Part shown: positions 7,781 to 16,754 of the stretch, one piece after another | How positions within the stretch are numbered: the first letter of the stretch is position 1 | Layout: the number at the start of each line of letters is the position of its first letter | NCBI GenBank assembly: GCA_016215705.1 | Contig: JACRIR010000069.1 | Location: 1-54,018, forward strand | Source: Candidatus Poribacteria bacterium | Lineage (GTDB): Bacteria > Abyssobacteria > SURF-5 | Length of the DNA stretch: 54,018 bases | Direction of reading: 5' to 3' | Program-made: the position numbers and the translations under genes | The notes under the pieces: model-generated | What the model saw: the letters and a program-made list of their open reading frames with translations, nothing else | What the model was told of the DNA's origin: nothing | Databases searched by the model: none

Positions 7781-8740
7781 TCACTGTCGCCAATCGGGCC
7801 GGTTGACGGGTGCGGGCGTAGCCTGAAGAATCTCTTCGATAAGGTTTCTAGGCGTCCGGCGCTTAAGCCTGCTCTCCGGTTTTACGATGAGGCGGTGCGC
7901 GAGCACTGCCGGCGCAAGAATCTTTATGTCGTCGGGGATCACGTAGTCTCTGCCGTCGAGTGTCGCGAATGCCTGAGCGGCCCGGTACAGGTTGAGCGAG
8001 CCTCTCGGGCTCGCGCCGAGCGCGAGGTCGGGATGTGTGCGGGTGGCGTGAACGATCCTCAGAAGATAGTCCTGAACCGAGGCGTGAAGATGCACGGACT
8101 TTATCTGTTCCTGCACTGCCAGGAGCTCATCCGCCGAGCTGATTTTCTGGAGCGAGCGGATCGGATGTTGCCGGCGCTGCTGCTCGAGAATCGTCCTTTC
8201 GTGTTCGAGTGAAGGATAACCCACGGAGATTCTCATGAGGAACCGGTCGAGCTGAGCTTCGGGCAACGGAAACGTGCCTTCGTGCTCGATCGGGTTCTGC
8301 GTCGCCACAACCATAAAGGGTCTGTTGAGCGGCCGCGTCACGCCGTCGACGGTCACCTGCTTTTCGGCCATCGCCTCGAGCAGGGCCGATTGCGTGCGCG
8401 GAGTGGCGCGGTTCAACTCATCCGCGAGGATGAACTGGCTGAATACCGGTCCGGGATGGAACTCGAACTCGGAGGATTTCTGATTGAAAATGGTGACGCC
8501 CGTGACGTCAGTCGGCAGCAGGTCGGGCGTGCATTGGATTCGCGTGAATTTGCAGCCGAGCGATATGGCAAGTGAGTTGACAAGTATTGTCTTCGCGACA
8601 CCGGGCACGTCTTCGATCAGCGCGTGCCCGTCGCACAAAGTGGCAATCGCAAGCAGGCTGACCGCCCCTCGTTTCCCAACGACCACTTTCTCGATATTGC
8701 CGATGATTTTCTGCGCAAACTGAGTGGAGGCCAATGCCAT
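7781..8740 (-). CDS. MoxR family AAA+ ATPase (first copy)
   Basis: A 319-residue AAA+ ATPase of the MoxR subfamily, thought to act as a chaperone that remodels vWA/DUF58 partner proteins. The Walker A region is EDVPGVAKT (43-51), the usual MoxR variant. The Walker B is FILADELNRATPRTQSALLEAM. Sensor 1 is VVATQNPIEHEGTFPLPEAQLDRF, and the lid contains SPRGSLNLYRAAQAFA. All are intact. A GGGAG ribosome site precedes the ATG. It is the first gene of a moxR-DUF58-DUF4129 row on the minus strand and lies 52 bases after the acyl-CoA ligase gene, so it may be co-transcribed with that too. A second MoxR is encoded at 19666. Confidence 0.95.
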   Translation of the reverse strand: MALASTQFAQKIIGNIEKVVVGKRGAVSLLAIATLCDGHALIEDVPGVAKTILVNSLAISLGCKFTRIQCTPDLLPTDVTGVTIFNQKSSEFEFHPGPVFSQFILADELNRATPRTQSALLEAMAEKQVTVDGVTRPLNRPFMVVATQNPIEHEGTFPLPEAQLDRFLMRISVGYPSLEHERTILEQQRRQHPIRSLQKISSADELLAVQEQIKSVHLHASVQDYLLRIVHATRTHPDLALGASPRGSLNLYRAAQAFATLDGRDYVIPDDIKILAPAVLAHRLIVKPESRLKRRTPRNLIEEILQATPAPVNRPDWRQ

Positions 8741-8792
8741 ATCGCGAGTCTCCCAAGAAATGGTCCAACTGACTTTACTTCATCAGTCGAGT

Positions 8793-10640
8793 TCATCTCC
8801 ATGCATCCAGCAACTGCTCTCTCCCGTTCTCTTTGAACTCGACGCGCAGCTTTTCCATTTCTTCTTTCGTGAATAGTTCGTATGTCCCAAAGCCTCGACG
8901 AAAGAAATAAACGTTTCCTTCCCGTATCCATTCCAGGTTGTAGAACTCGTGCTTGAGAGGTCTTACAAGCACTTTCTCGGTGCGTGTGAATTCGAACTCG
9001 TCTACAATCCTGATAAAATCCGGTTTCCACTTGCTGTCCATGCTTCCGCTCCGACATTGTTGCTCCACGTACTCATGAAAGTCTGCGGCATTAAAGGTCT
9101 GTCCCGTCCGCAATCTTGCCGCCGCCATGACCCACTCGTCGGAGACCGGGCAAGGCACGCCGTATGCCGCAACCAGCTCGAACGCCGGAAATCCGCCGAC
9201 CACCTGCGCCACGTTTTCCGCGGAAAAATTCTCGCCGTCCTTCCTTATCCAATCGTTGGTTCTTCCGTCGAAGTAGAGGTACCTGTTGCCGTCAATTATT
9301 CTGATGTGTCCGAGGTCTCCCGAGTGGTAGACACCGCCTCTGATCTTCTTAGAGTCCTCCTCGGGAAGCTCATAATACCCCTCAAACTCGGGAAGCGCGC
9401 CTCCCTCTCTCACAATCTCTCCGACTGCCTCGGTGTAGTTGAGGAACTTTCCCTTTTCATCGTATTCCGCCGGGGGACATTCGTTTCCGCCCTCATTATG
9501 AATCTTCACATCGGGGTCGATAATCAAGCCTACGCTTCCTCTCGGGTTGTCCTTGTGACCCATCACTGCGATCGCCATCTCCGTTGACCCGTAGGATTCC
9601 ATCATGTTTTCCAGGCCGAAATATCTGATGAACTTCTCCTGATCGACCCATGAGGCCCCGTTGCCAAAGGCTATTTTGAGCTTGCTGTCAGGGTTTTCCG
9701 CAATGTTTCTTATGATGTTCTGCTCGCTTCCGTATTTGCGTTCGAGCGCGAGCACAATATAGTGCACCGGCTGTCCTACGTAATTCCACCACGTAACGCC
9801 ATACTTCAAAATGTCAGGCACGAAGCCGCTGGCGCTGAAGCGATCCCTCAGAACGAATGAAGCATTGAATACAAACGCCGGCATGACGGCCAGGAACATG
9901 GAATTCGAATGGAACAACGGCATGCATGCGTAACCCCTGTCTTCTCGCCCCGGCTCATAGTCCATGCCGACCAGAAAAGCGCCCACGCCCATACCCATTC
10001 TCATCAATTTGTTGTGCGAATTCTTGATGCCCTTGGGCAGGCCCGTGACTCCGGAAGTGTAAATGGTCAACAGGTTCATAGTCAGGTCTACTTCAACCCT
10101 TGGCCGCTGTTGTGCCGCGTCGCCCATCTGTTCCTGCAACTCGGAGACGACCTCTTCGATATCCCGCAAATCACCCGGCATATCCCGATGTTCCACGTCG
10201 GTTTTCAGCAGAAATATTCTCTCAGGTGTTATGTGTTCCAGTCTATCCCCGATGTCTTTCACTCTGTCGCAGTGGCGGTCATCGGTTATCACAAACTGGC
10301 ACCTAGCCTTGTTCAAAACATCGGCCAGAAGGTCTCCCCGTAAACCGGTGTTGATGCCGAAAAGAGTTCCGCCGGTTAGAGCGCATGCTCCAAAGGAATA
10401 GAGAAACACCGGATGGTTGTCCATAAAAACAGCCGCCCTGATCTCTTTGTCTCCGGTGGACGCATTATCGTAAAGTTTTTGGAAAAGGTGCGCGTAAGAA
10501 GATGAGGTCCTGTAAAATTCGCCGAAGGAAATCCGCCGGTTCCGGAAAATGATAAAAGCCTTATCCCGCGTGTTCTCGTCCAGAGCTTTGGCCTCCATCC
10601 GGCCTGCAACAGTGGAATCGAAGGTGCTCTCCTCAGCCAT
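8793..10640 (-). CDS. AMP-dependent acyl-CoA synthetase, FATP/very-long-chain type
   Basis: Activates a fatty or other carboxylic acid with ATP to an acyl-adenylate and then to the CoA thioester. The start at 10638-10640 has GGAAAGG nine bases upstream; a TTG eight codons earlier is also open. The P-loop of the adenylate-forming family is IYTSGVTGLPKGIKNSH (about residues 200-216). The A5-like motif is MMESYGSTEMAI. The later motif YHSGDLGHIRI plus YFDGRTNDWIRKDGENFSAENV matches the FATP-like subgroup (GDL...RTGD..RWKGENVS). The expected catalytic Lys region is the diverged RTEKVLVRPLKHE near the C-terminus. About 615 residues, normal for this subgroup. The exact substrate cannot be read from the sequence. 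Confidence 0.88.
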   Translation of the reverse strand: MAEESTFDSTVAGRMEAKALDENTRDKAFIIFRNRRISFGEFYRTSSSYAHLFQKLYDNASTGDKEIRAAVFMDNHPVFLYSFGACALTGGTLFGINTGLRGDLLADVLNKARCQFVITDDRHCDRVKDIGDRLEHITPERIFLLKTDVEHRDMPGDLRDIEEVVSELQEQMGDAAQQRPRVEVDLTMNLLTIYTSGVTGLPKGIKNSHNKLMRMGMGVGAFLVGMDYEPGREDRGYACMPLFHSNSMFLAVMPAFVFNASFVLRDRFSASGFVPDILKYGVTWWNYVGQPVHYIVLALERKYGSEQNIIRNIAENPDSKLKIAFGNGASWVDQEKFIRYFGLENMMESYGSTEMAIAVMGHKDNPRGSVGLIIDPDVKIHNEGGNECPPAEYDEKGKFLNYTEAVGEIVREGGALPEFEGYYELPEEDSKKIRGGVYHSGDLGHIRIIDGNRYLYFDGRTNDWIRKDGENFSAENVAQVVGGFPAFELVAAYGVPCPVSDEWVMAAARLRTGQTFNAADFHEYVEQQCRSGSMDSKWKPDFIRIVDEFEFTRTEKVLVRPLKHEFYNLEWIREGNVYFFRRGFGTYELFTKEEMEKLRVEFKENGREQLLDAWR

Positions 10641-11094
10641 TCGAGACATCCTTTCCGGAATCAAGATACGCCCAACCCTTGTCCGAATGAACCCCCATTG
10701 ATTTTCATCCCGGACATGAGGAATAGCATTCGAGAAACTCCTGACCTCCCTAATATTTAGAGTATATCAAAAAGCGCTAATATCTTCACTTTTCTGGGTT
10801 GATTACTTCCACGCTCCAAGTGTGGGTGGCGGTGGTGAAGTTCGGGTTCACAGTAATCTGGGCGGTGTAGAATGAGGCTGCATATCTATTTGCAGATATT
10901 TCGCTGGCGGTCGTAGATGGGTACATTCCGCGTGCTTGTGTCAAATGTCAATGTGACCCCAATTATGAAACGCGCGAAAGTCCGGCGAGGCGCGGATGGC
11001 GGCGAAATGCGATGAAGCACATATTGTTTGGGGAAAGGAGATGTTTAATGTAGAATAGACGTGCAGAACGGAGAGCTTATTTTGGAGGGACGCC
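10641..11094. other. Gap between the acyl-CoA ligase and hicB
   Basis: About 450 bases with no intact gene. The part near 10745-10790 is AT-rich, and a possible decayed coding fragment occupies 10786-10970. A TGGAGGGA ribosome site for hicB lies at 11082-11090. Confidence 0.5.
10786..10970 (-). pseudogene. Possible remnant of a secreted protein's C-terminus
   Basis: On the minus strand one frame reads GVTLTFDTSTRNVP. After a single-base shift the next frame reads STTASEISANRYAASFYTAQ, then ITVNPNFTTATHTWSVEVIN, ending PEK and a stop. Alternating beta-type residues with many Thr, Asn and Ser look like the end of an extracellular Ig-like or beta-sandwich domain. No start and no upstream coding part remain. 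This is an inference from one short stretch. Confidence 0.3.
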
Positions 11095-11289
11095 ATGAGA
11101 TATAGGGTGGGTCTGAAGAAGACGAGCGAAGGTTATGCGGTTTGGGTGCCGGGATTGTCTGGCTGTTGGTCACAGGGCGACACAGAGCAAGAGGCGTTGG
11201 AAAATATTAAGGACGCGATAAAAGCATATTTGGAAACAATAGACGAATTAAGCAAGGGTAAGGAGTCCATGTATGTTGAGGTAGGATGA
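11095..11289 (+). CDS. hicB: HicB-like antitoxin
   Basis: A 64-residue protein with the HicB/UPF0150 fold pattern: a first strand RYRVGLKKTSEGYAVWVPGL, then GCWSQGDTEQEALENIKDAIKAY and a polar tail. In the family this partial RNase H-like domain binds and blocks HicA. It is a short version lacking the C-terminal DNA-binding helix-turn-helix or ribbon-helix domain of longer HicBs, so autoregulation may differ. A GGAGGG ribosome site precedes the ATG. The hicA toxin gene starts three bases after its stop. The antitoxin-first order is one of the known hicBA arrangements. Confidence 0.88.
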   Translation: MRYRVGLKKTSEGYAVWVPGLSGCWSQGDTEQEALENIKDAIKAYLETIDELSKGKESMYVEVG

Positions 11290-11292
11290 CCC

Positions 11293-11505
11293 GTGCCAAA
11301 GCTTTCAGGCATAAATCATGAGAGAGCAGTAAGGGCTTTCGAAAAAGCGGGATACTGGATTTCCAGACAAGGAAAACACATTGCTATGACGAATGGCGAG
11401 CGAATCATAACTATTCCCAGGGCGAATCCAATTAACTCCTTCGCAATGGCTGGAATTGTGAAAGGTGCAGGCCTTAACATGGAGGAATTCAAGAAGCTGT
11501 TGTGA
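11293..11505 (+). CDS. hicA: HicA-like mRNA interferase toxin
   Basis: A 70-residue HicA family toxin, which cleaves mRNA independently of, or on, the ribosome when free of HicB. It begins at a GTG directly after hicB. The double-stranded RNA-binding-like pattern is complete: MPKLSGINHERAVRAFEKAGY, then the WISRQGKHIAMTNG segment containing the catalytic-type His, then ITIPRANPINSFAMAGIVKGAGL. The expected HxxM pattern of HicA is kept as HIAM, so the toxin looks intact. Pairing with the gene upstream makes the assignment firm. Confidence 0.9.
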   Translation: MPKLSGINHERAVRAFEKAGYWISRQGKHIAMTNGERIITIPRANPINSFAMAGIVKGAGLNMEEFKKLL

Positions 11506-12098
11506 CCATTCGCGTTCATCTGCTTCCCAAACAGCCAAACCCTCAAACCCTTTTCTGTTCGCTTTCATCCCTCATCATTCACCGTCGACCATAACCATGA
11601 CCCAAGATTTCCTGTCCAATCCGCAACCGCTTAGTCACGCGCTTCGCGGCTCCCTCTTGTCTTTGACCTCTTATTGACCTGCAACTCGCAACCCGTGACC
11701 AGAGACTCCACTTCCCCCCTTCCCCCCTTATAGCTTATACATTGAACCTTATGCCTTCTCCTCTCCGCCGCTTGACATTGTTGAGCGCGAGTAGTACTCT
11801 ATGGGGAAAAAGCGCAAAGTGCGACGAAGTCCCTGAAGTCGCCGAACCGGCCAGTCACATGATGCAAAGGAAGATACGCGAGAACGCGCTGGCTCTGTAA
11901 GGTATGTGGACCCTCTTGGTTCAGTATGCTAAATTGTGCTCATGGTGTGAGCAATGTATCTCGGCCTTTGAGCCCGAAGAGAAGGCACATTCAGGACTAG
12001 ATATCCGACCCCTTGCATGTCGGATTAGAGAAGACCCCGCGAGAACTAATTCTAATACTCAATCGGCACTCAATGATGCCCAAAGGTAGCCTGATTCC
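11506..12098. other. Gap between hicA and the methyltransferase gene
   Basis: About 590 bases with no gene I can support. A TTGACA at 11772-11777 has only a poor -10 box after it. Around 11680-11700 are phrase-type repeats (CAACTCGCAACCCGTGACC). A short open frame at 11780-11899 ends VPEVAEPASHMMQRK plus a few residues; it looks protein-like but has no start and may be a remnant. Confidence 0.4.
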
Positions 12099-13283
12099 TT
12101 GGTGACTGAACTCTCGAATGGGAAGTGCGGACAGATTGCCAGTGTTCGGAAGCGCAAGGTACTTGATCCACATTGCACCTTGCCTGCACAGACAGATCCG
12201 GTCCTGCGTCTTCATACCTTGTGTCCCTACTATACCATGTTTCCGCTGCGTTTCCCTTTCACCGCTCTGTCGCAGGCTAACGCGGGAGATTGGGTTCTTG
12301 ACCCGTTTTGTGGCCGTGGCACGACTCTCTTCGCATCACGGCTGAGGGGACTCCCTTCGGTGGGGATTGACAGCAATCCGGTAGCGGCTGCTATCGCGGC
12401 CGCCAAATTGGCAATTGCCACCGCTGAAGATATAATCGCTCTGTGCCGGCGCATTCTTGAAGAAGGTGACAGCCATCAAGACGTTCCCGAAGCAGAATTC
12501 TGGCAACGGTGTTATTCCCGCAAGACTCTGCTCGCTATCTGTATTCTTCGGGAGTACTTTGCCCATCGTTGTGTAACTCCAGAGGAGATTATCTTGCGTG
12601 CCCTTGTCCTGGGAATCCTCCATGGCCCGCAAACAAGAAATACTCCAACATATCTCTCAAATCAAATGCCTCGGACATATGCTACCAAGCCTGCAGCGGC
12701 TCTTCGATTCTGGAAGCGACATCGTATGTTCCCATCGACCGTCGATGTTTCTGCCGCTGTGCGAAGGCGTGCGCATTTTTCCCTGGCCGAGATTCCCAAG
12801 GCTTCTGGTGGCCGAGTCTACTTGGCAGACAGCAGAACTGCCAATATTGGCCTCCGACATCCGCCGTTCACATGGGTAATTACCTCGCCACCGTACTTTG
12901 GCATGAGGACATATCGGCCTGACCAATGGATTCGCAATTGGTTCCTCGGAGGAAGGGTAGACGTCGATTACGGGCAAGATGGCCAGATTCCCCATCAAGA
13001 CGAGTCTTTCACCGCAGAGATGGCAAAGGTCTGGGCAAACGTCGCCCGGTTCTGCCAAAATGGCGCACGACTGGTTATCCGCTTCGGATCGCTGCCGAGT
13101 AAGGAAACCGATGCTCGTGCGATCATTCGAGAATCACTTTCTCTTGCTGACCGCGGTTGGCGCATTCTCACAGTCCGTGATGCGGGAAAGGCATCGAACG
13201 GCAACCGGCAGGCGGAACAGTTCCGGGGAAAGACTAATGAGGCTCTTCGCGAAATCGACGTATATGCACGTCTGGAGACATAA
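12099..13283 (+). CDS. DNA methyltransferase of the methyltransferase-NurA-HerA cassette
   Basis: A predicted S-adenosylmethionine-dependent DNA amino-methyltransferase of 394 residues. The SAM-binding motif I is DWVLDPFCGRGTTLFAS (64-80), followed by VGIDSNPVAAAIA (88-100). The catalytic motif is VITSPPYFGMRTY (260-272), the (D/N/S)PPY form used by N6-adenine and N4-cytosine enzymes. Motif I comes first, with about 185 residues (a likely target-recognition region) before the catalytic motif. The first possible starts are TTG 12099 and GTG 12102, because a stop lies just upstream; AAAGGT precedes at about 12 bases. The nurA-like gene begins one base after its stop. I infer that it marks host DNA so that the NurA-HerA pair spares it. 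Confidence 0.82.
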   Translation: MVTELSNGKCGQIASVRKRKVLDPHCTLPAQTDPVLRLHTLCPYYTMFPLRFPFTALSQANAGDWVLDPFCGRGTTLFASRLRGLPSVGIDSNPVAAAIAAAKLAIATAEDIIALCRRILEEGDSHQDVPEAEFWQRCYSRKTLLAICILREYFAHRCVTPEEIILRALVLGILHGPQTRNTPTYLSNQMPRTYATKPAAALRFWKRHRMFPSTVDVSAAVRRRAHFSLAEIPKASGGRVYLADSRTANIGLRHPPFTWVITSPPYFGMRTYRPDQWIRNWFLGGRVDVDYGQDGQIPHQDESFTAEMAKVWANVARFCQNGARLVIRFGSLPSKETDARAIIRESLSLADRGWRILTVRDAGKASNGNRQAEQFRGKTNEALREIDVYARLET

Positions 13284-13284
13284 C

Positions 13285-14454
13285 ATGTTCGATCCAAACG
13301 AACTCCCAAATCTTCGTGAAGCCATACGCGATTGCACTGTTGGTGATAAACACCTGCTGGACGATATTTGCGGCGAAGTTCGGAAGATCAAGCCGGAAGT
13401 GCGTTCGATAAAGCCCCGTTCAACCACATCTGTCTCTATCGTTGCGAGTGATGGCGGTAATAACAAGCTAGTCTATGATCCGTTCCATGTCCAACTTGTT
13501 CGCGTTGTTGATTCTTATGGCAACCCTCTCTGCGTCGATGCTATAACTCCGACTACTGATATAGATGTGCTCAGTAAGCGTCAGTTTCATGAGGATGGTA
13601 GACCCCGGACAGCGTTGGGACAGGTTATGGCCGACCTTATTGTAGAGCCATCCAAACGAACCCTGAACGAACTCAGCCACATGATTCCCTCCGCAGAAAA
13701 CGTTAAGAAATCACCATATGAAGTGTCTCCGTCCTGGGTGTTGGTGTATCGTGATTTATGCGAATGGGCAGCTTTGTATGAATTGATTTGTCATAAGAAA
13801 TTTGCCACAGATACTCTCTTGGTTCGAGATGGACTTCTCCGCAGCAAGCTTTACAGGGGAGAGTACTTCATTCGCTTTAGACAGCAGATCGAGAATTCCA
13901 TCGATAGGATTTACCGTGAGAATCGGCGGAAAGTCTTCTTGGTCGGGCTGGCAAAACACAGTAAGGTCCTTGCTCGATACTCTCTTGCAATGTCCGTCGA
14001 AGGTGTGTTGCATCCCGGAGAGCCTCGCTATGTAAGAATACCGCGAGCGATGGAAGCCAAAGCATATGTGTGGCCTGAGTATGCTCGTGGAGAGGAGACC
14101 GAGGGTAGTGGCGGTGAGGCTCCCAAATTCGTCGGTGGTGATATGTTCTGTGTTCGCTTTGGCTCCAGGAGCGGCGATCCTATCTGGACCGTCGACATCC
14201 TTAGTAAGCAGAGGACGCAGGCTGCCGAGGTCTTGGCTTACTTACTCGCTGACGCAATCGACGGGTTTCCCATCCCTTTTTATCCACGGTGTCTGCAAAA
14301 AGCACATGAGCATGCATCTGTTGTGGACTTTGACCTGGAAATTCTTCAGAATGAAATCATTGACGCGGTGAGAAGCATGCTACCAGATAACCAGCGGCAG
14401 ATTCTTGATGCCATGTCTCTTCAGGAAGATGTCACGGGACGGAGGTACGAATGA
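13285..14454 (+). CDS. NurA-domain nuclease
   Basis: A 389-residue protein with the NurA nuclease pattern. The family has an RNase H-like fold with metal-binding acidic residues and digests DNA ends together with the HerA translocase. Seen here: IVASDGGNNKLVYD (motif with D56), LLVRDGLLRSKLY (D182), VFLVGLAKHSKVL (the Lys/His motif, K224), and PFYPRCLQKAHEHASV (333-346, with the conserved YP and AH). The first Asp motif is usually DGS; here it is DGG. The start chosen is the ATG one base past the methyltransferase stop; the open frame continues upstream but overlaps that gene. The end overlaps the herA start in ATGA, so the two are translationally coupled. Confidence 0.82.
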   Translation: MFDPNELPNLREAIRDCTVGDKHLLDDICGEVRKIKPEVRSIKPRSTTSVSIVASDGGNNKLVYDPFHVQLVRVVDSYGNPLCVDAITPTTDIDVLSKRQFHEDGRPRTALGQVMADLIVEPSKRTLNELSHMIPSAENVKKSPYEVSPSWVLVYRDLCEWAALYELICHKKFATDTLLVRDGLLRSKLYRGEYFIRFRQQIENSIDRIYRENRRKVFLVGLAKHSKVLARYSLAMSVEGVLHPGEPRYVRIPRAMEAKAYVWPEYARGEETEGSGGEAPKFVGGDMFCVRFGSRSGDPIWTVDILSKQRTQAAEVLAYLLADAIDGFPIPFYPRCLQKAHEHASVVDFDLEILQNEIIDAVRSMLPDNQRQILDAMSLQEDVTGRRYE

Positions 14455-16601
14455 AGCTGTTCACGCGAGACAGTGCTGTCGGCGTTTTTCGTGGATTTAG
14501 CGAAGGAGGCCTTGAGTTTCATGCAGACCTCGTTCTACCGTATCGGAACGAGTTCCAAAGTGCACCAATGCATGGTCAATTCCTTGTCGTCCAACTTGAG
14601 AATGAGGACGAGGCTGTGCTGGGTCGCATCACATCCATCAGTGCCCAGGGAAGGCTCGCTTCCAGCGCCGGTGAGGACTATGGTATTCGCGCGGTCGCAG
14701 AAGACCGACAAATGCCGGAAGATCTCCGAGAGCAGTATCTCAAGTATCGGGTCAATATGCGAGTACTCGGAGTGTTGCGGATTGTTGACGATAAGACTGT
14801 TTTTGCAGCATCTCATCGCCGACTAACACATGTAGGAAGTAAAGTTGGATTCCTGCCGAAAGACCTTCTTCAGGAGGTCGCTGGACACAATGAAAATGGA
14901 GCCGAGTTGGGTTACTTTGCACTGGGAGAGTTCATCTACACTGGAGATGACTCAAACCTGAAACCCGAGTCATGGATGCAATTGCGTTCACCGAGAATTG
15001 TGTCACGGTTTCCCGTCGAGAATCTGGTTGCCCGTCGCAGTTTTGTCTTTGCTCGTGCTGGTTTCTGCAAGTCAAACCTTGTAAAACTTCTCTTCAGCAA
15101 CCTCTACGCAAAGCCGGTGGCGGTCGAAAAACGAGGTGGCCGGAAGGTTCCAGTGGGGACCATTATCTTCGACCCAGACGGCGAGTATTTCTGGCCAGAT
15201 GACAAAAACCGCCCCGGTTTGTGTGATGTTCCCGCACTGGAGGACAAGGTTGTTGTTTTCACATCACGGACTGGGCCAAGCCCCTTTTATCAGTCATTTG
15301 TGGCAGGCAATATTAGGCTGGATATACGGCGACTTCGGCCAGCGGACGTGATCTCAATTGCGCTTTCGCCTGAGAAACAGGACCAGCAAAACGTTCGTAA
15401 GCTCAAGGGACTCAACGATACTGCTTGGCGCAGGCTAGTGGATGAAATCTATCAGAATGGAAACACAGCGGACGAGCATCTGATTCAGCAGTTGCTGAAT
15501 CTTAACCAGGACCAGCAAGCTGAAACCATTGCCGCTCGAGCAAATATGACCACCATTGTCCGCATGCTTCATGACCCTAGCAGCCAGATGATGGACATGC
15601 TTATTGCCGCGCTTAGGGAAGGAAGGATTTGTGTCGTGGATGTCTCGCAGATGCGTGGGACCCCTGCGCTTGTTTTGTCCGGCCTTATTCTTTCCAGAAT
15701 ATTTGACCATAACCAGGAAGAGTTCACTAAGGCACAGCCTGAAACAATTCCCGTTATTGCCGTCGTCGAAGAAGCTCAGACCGTCCTCGGGGGTAGCGGC
15801 AGTAGTGGCGAAGGTCCCTACATCTCGTGGGTGAAGGAAGGACGGAAGTACGACTTGGGGGCAATGCTAATTACCCAGCAACCTGGCTCGATCTCTAGTG
15901 AGATTCTGAGTCAAGGTGACAACTGGTTCATTTTTCATCTTTTGTCTGCTGGTGACCTTGCTGCTGTAAAGCGAGCCAATGCTCATTTCAGCGACGACCT
16001 ACTCAGTTCGCTACTAAATGAACCGATTCCTGGACATGGCGTATTCTGGAGCAGCGTCAGCGGCAAGAGTTATCCCATTCCTATTCGAGTCCTTTCCTTT
16101 GAGGCTCTCTACCAAGCGCATGATTCGCAATACAGCAAACCTGCGGCGAAAACATCTGCCGTTGCACTGGAACAGAGATTCACCCAAGCTCTGACAACGA
16201 GCCGCTTAGCCTCTAGTAGTGGTCAATTGCCTACAAAGCTCTCCGATGAGAAACCGGGAGCCGTATCACAAGACGTTTCCGACGACACCATCAGTGTGGA
16301 AACCCAATCCGAGAGTCCCGAGGATGTATTGGAGACATATGTATGCTCAGCTATTCAACACTTGTCTTCAGAGAAATCATACATTGGTAAGCTGCGAAGT
16401 CAGGGGGCTCCCTGGCGCGATGTTCTGGAGAAACTAAAGGAAGGCCTGCCGGATGTAATTGAGGATAGCGAACGTAACAACTTGGCTCACCAATCTGTGG
16501 CACGAGCGATGGAAGAAATATTCGGCAGAGGCAAATGGAGAACAGAGAAAAGGCCCTCAAAGTCTGGCGGAGGCACAACAACCTGGATTGTTGTTCAGTA
16601 A
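14451..16601 (+). CDS. HerA-like DNA translocase ATPase with a variant Walker A
   Basis: A 716-residue HerA/FtsK-superfamily ATPase (DUF87-type), expected to form a hexamer that pumps DNA to its NurA partner. Residues 1-65 fit the HAS-barrel, a small N-terminal beta-barrel. The P-loop region is FVFARAGFCKSNLVKLL (198-214); the glycine normally before Lys is Cys206 and the first glycine is Ala201. Then come TIIFDPDGEYFW (237-248), Walker B IPVIAVVEEAQTVLG (433-447), and KYDLGAMLITQQPGSIS (466-482), typical of HerA. The C-terminal 180 residues are a low-complexity linker and a small unrecognised domain ending GGGTTTWIVVQ. Downstream of nurA with a 4-base overlap. Whether it still hydrolyses ATP is open. 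Confidence 0.85.
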   Translation: MKLFTRDSAVGVFRGFSEGGLEFHADLVLPYRNEFQSAPMHGQFLVVQLENEDEAVLGRITSISAQGRLASSAGEDYGIRAVAEDRQMPEDLREQYLKYRVNMRVLGVLRIVDDKTVFAASHRRLTHVGSKVGFLPKDLLQEVAGHNENGAELGYFALGEFIYTGDDSNLKPESWMQLRSPRIVSRFPVENLVARRSFVFARAGFCKSNLVKLLFSNLYAKPVAVEKRGGRKVPVGTIIFDPDGEYFWPDDKNRPGLCDVPALEDKVVVFTSRTGPSPFYQSFVAGNIRLDIRRLRPADVISIALSPEKQDQQNVRKLKGLNDTAWRRLVDEIYQNGNTADEHLIQQLLNLNQDQQAETIAARANMTTIVRMLHDPSSQMMDMLIAALREGRICVVDVSQMRGTPALVLSGLILSRIFDHNQEEFTKAQPETIPVIAVVEEAQTVLGGSGSSGEGPYISWVKEGRKYDLGAMLITQQPGSISSEILSQGDNWFIFHLLSAGDLAAVKRANAHFSDDLLSSLLNEPIPGHGVFWSSVSGKSYPIPIRVLSFEALYQAHDSQYSKPAAKTSAVALEQRFTQALTTSRLASSSGQLPTKLSDEKPGAVSQDVSDDTISVETQSESPEDVLETYVCSAIQHLSSEKSYIGKLRSQGAPWRDVLEKLKEGLPDVIEDSERNNLAHQSVARAMEEIFGRGKWRTEKRPSKSGGGTTTWIVVQ

Positions 16602-16754
16602 AAACAGAAGGGCGTCCCTGCACCCCTGACAGGACAGGATGCAAGGCCCATTTCCATGCAAATGTATTCTACTTCATCATCATATCCGCTCCCGCTCTGT
16701 CTTTCTCCAGCCCCTCCATGGTGAACAATCAACCAACGCCAATCTGCGATATTC

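Noticed and set aside
11904-12089. A 61-codon frame before the methyltransferase gene
   Set aside because: No ribosome site, no family-like pattern, and ends just before the methyltransferase start.
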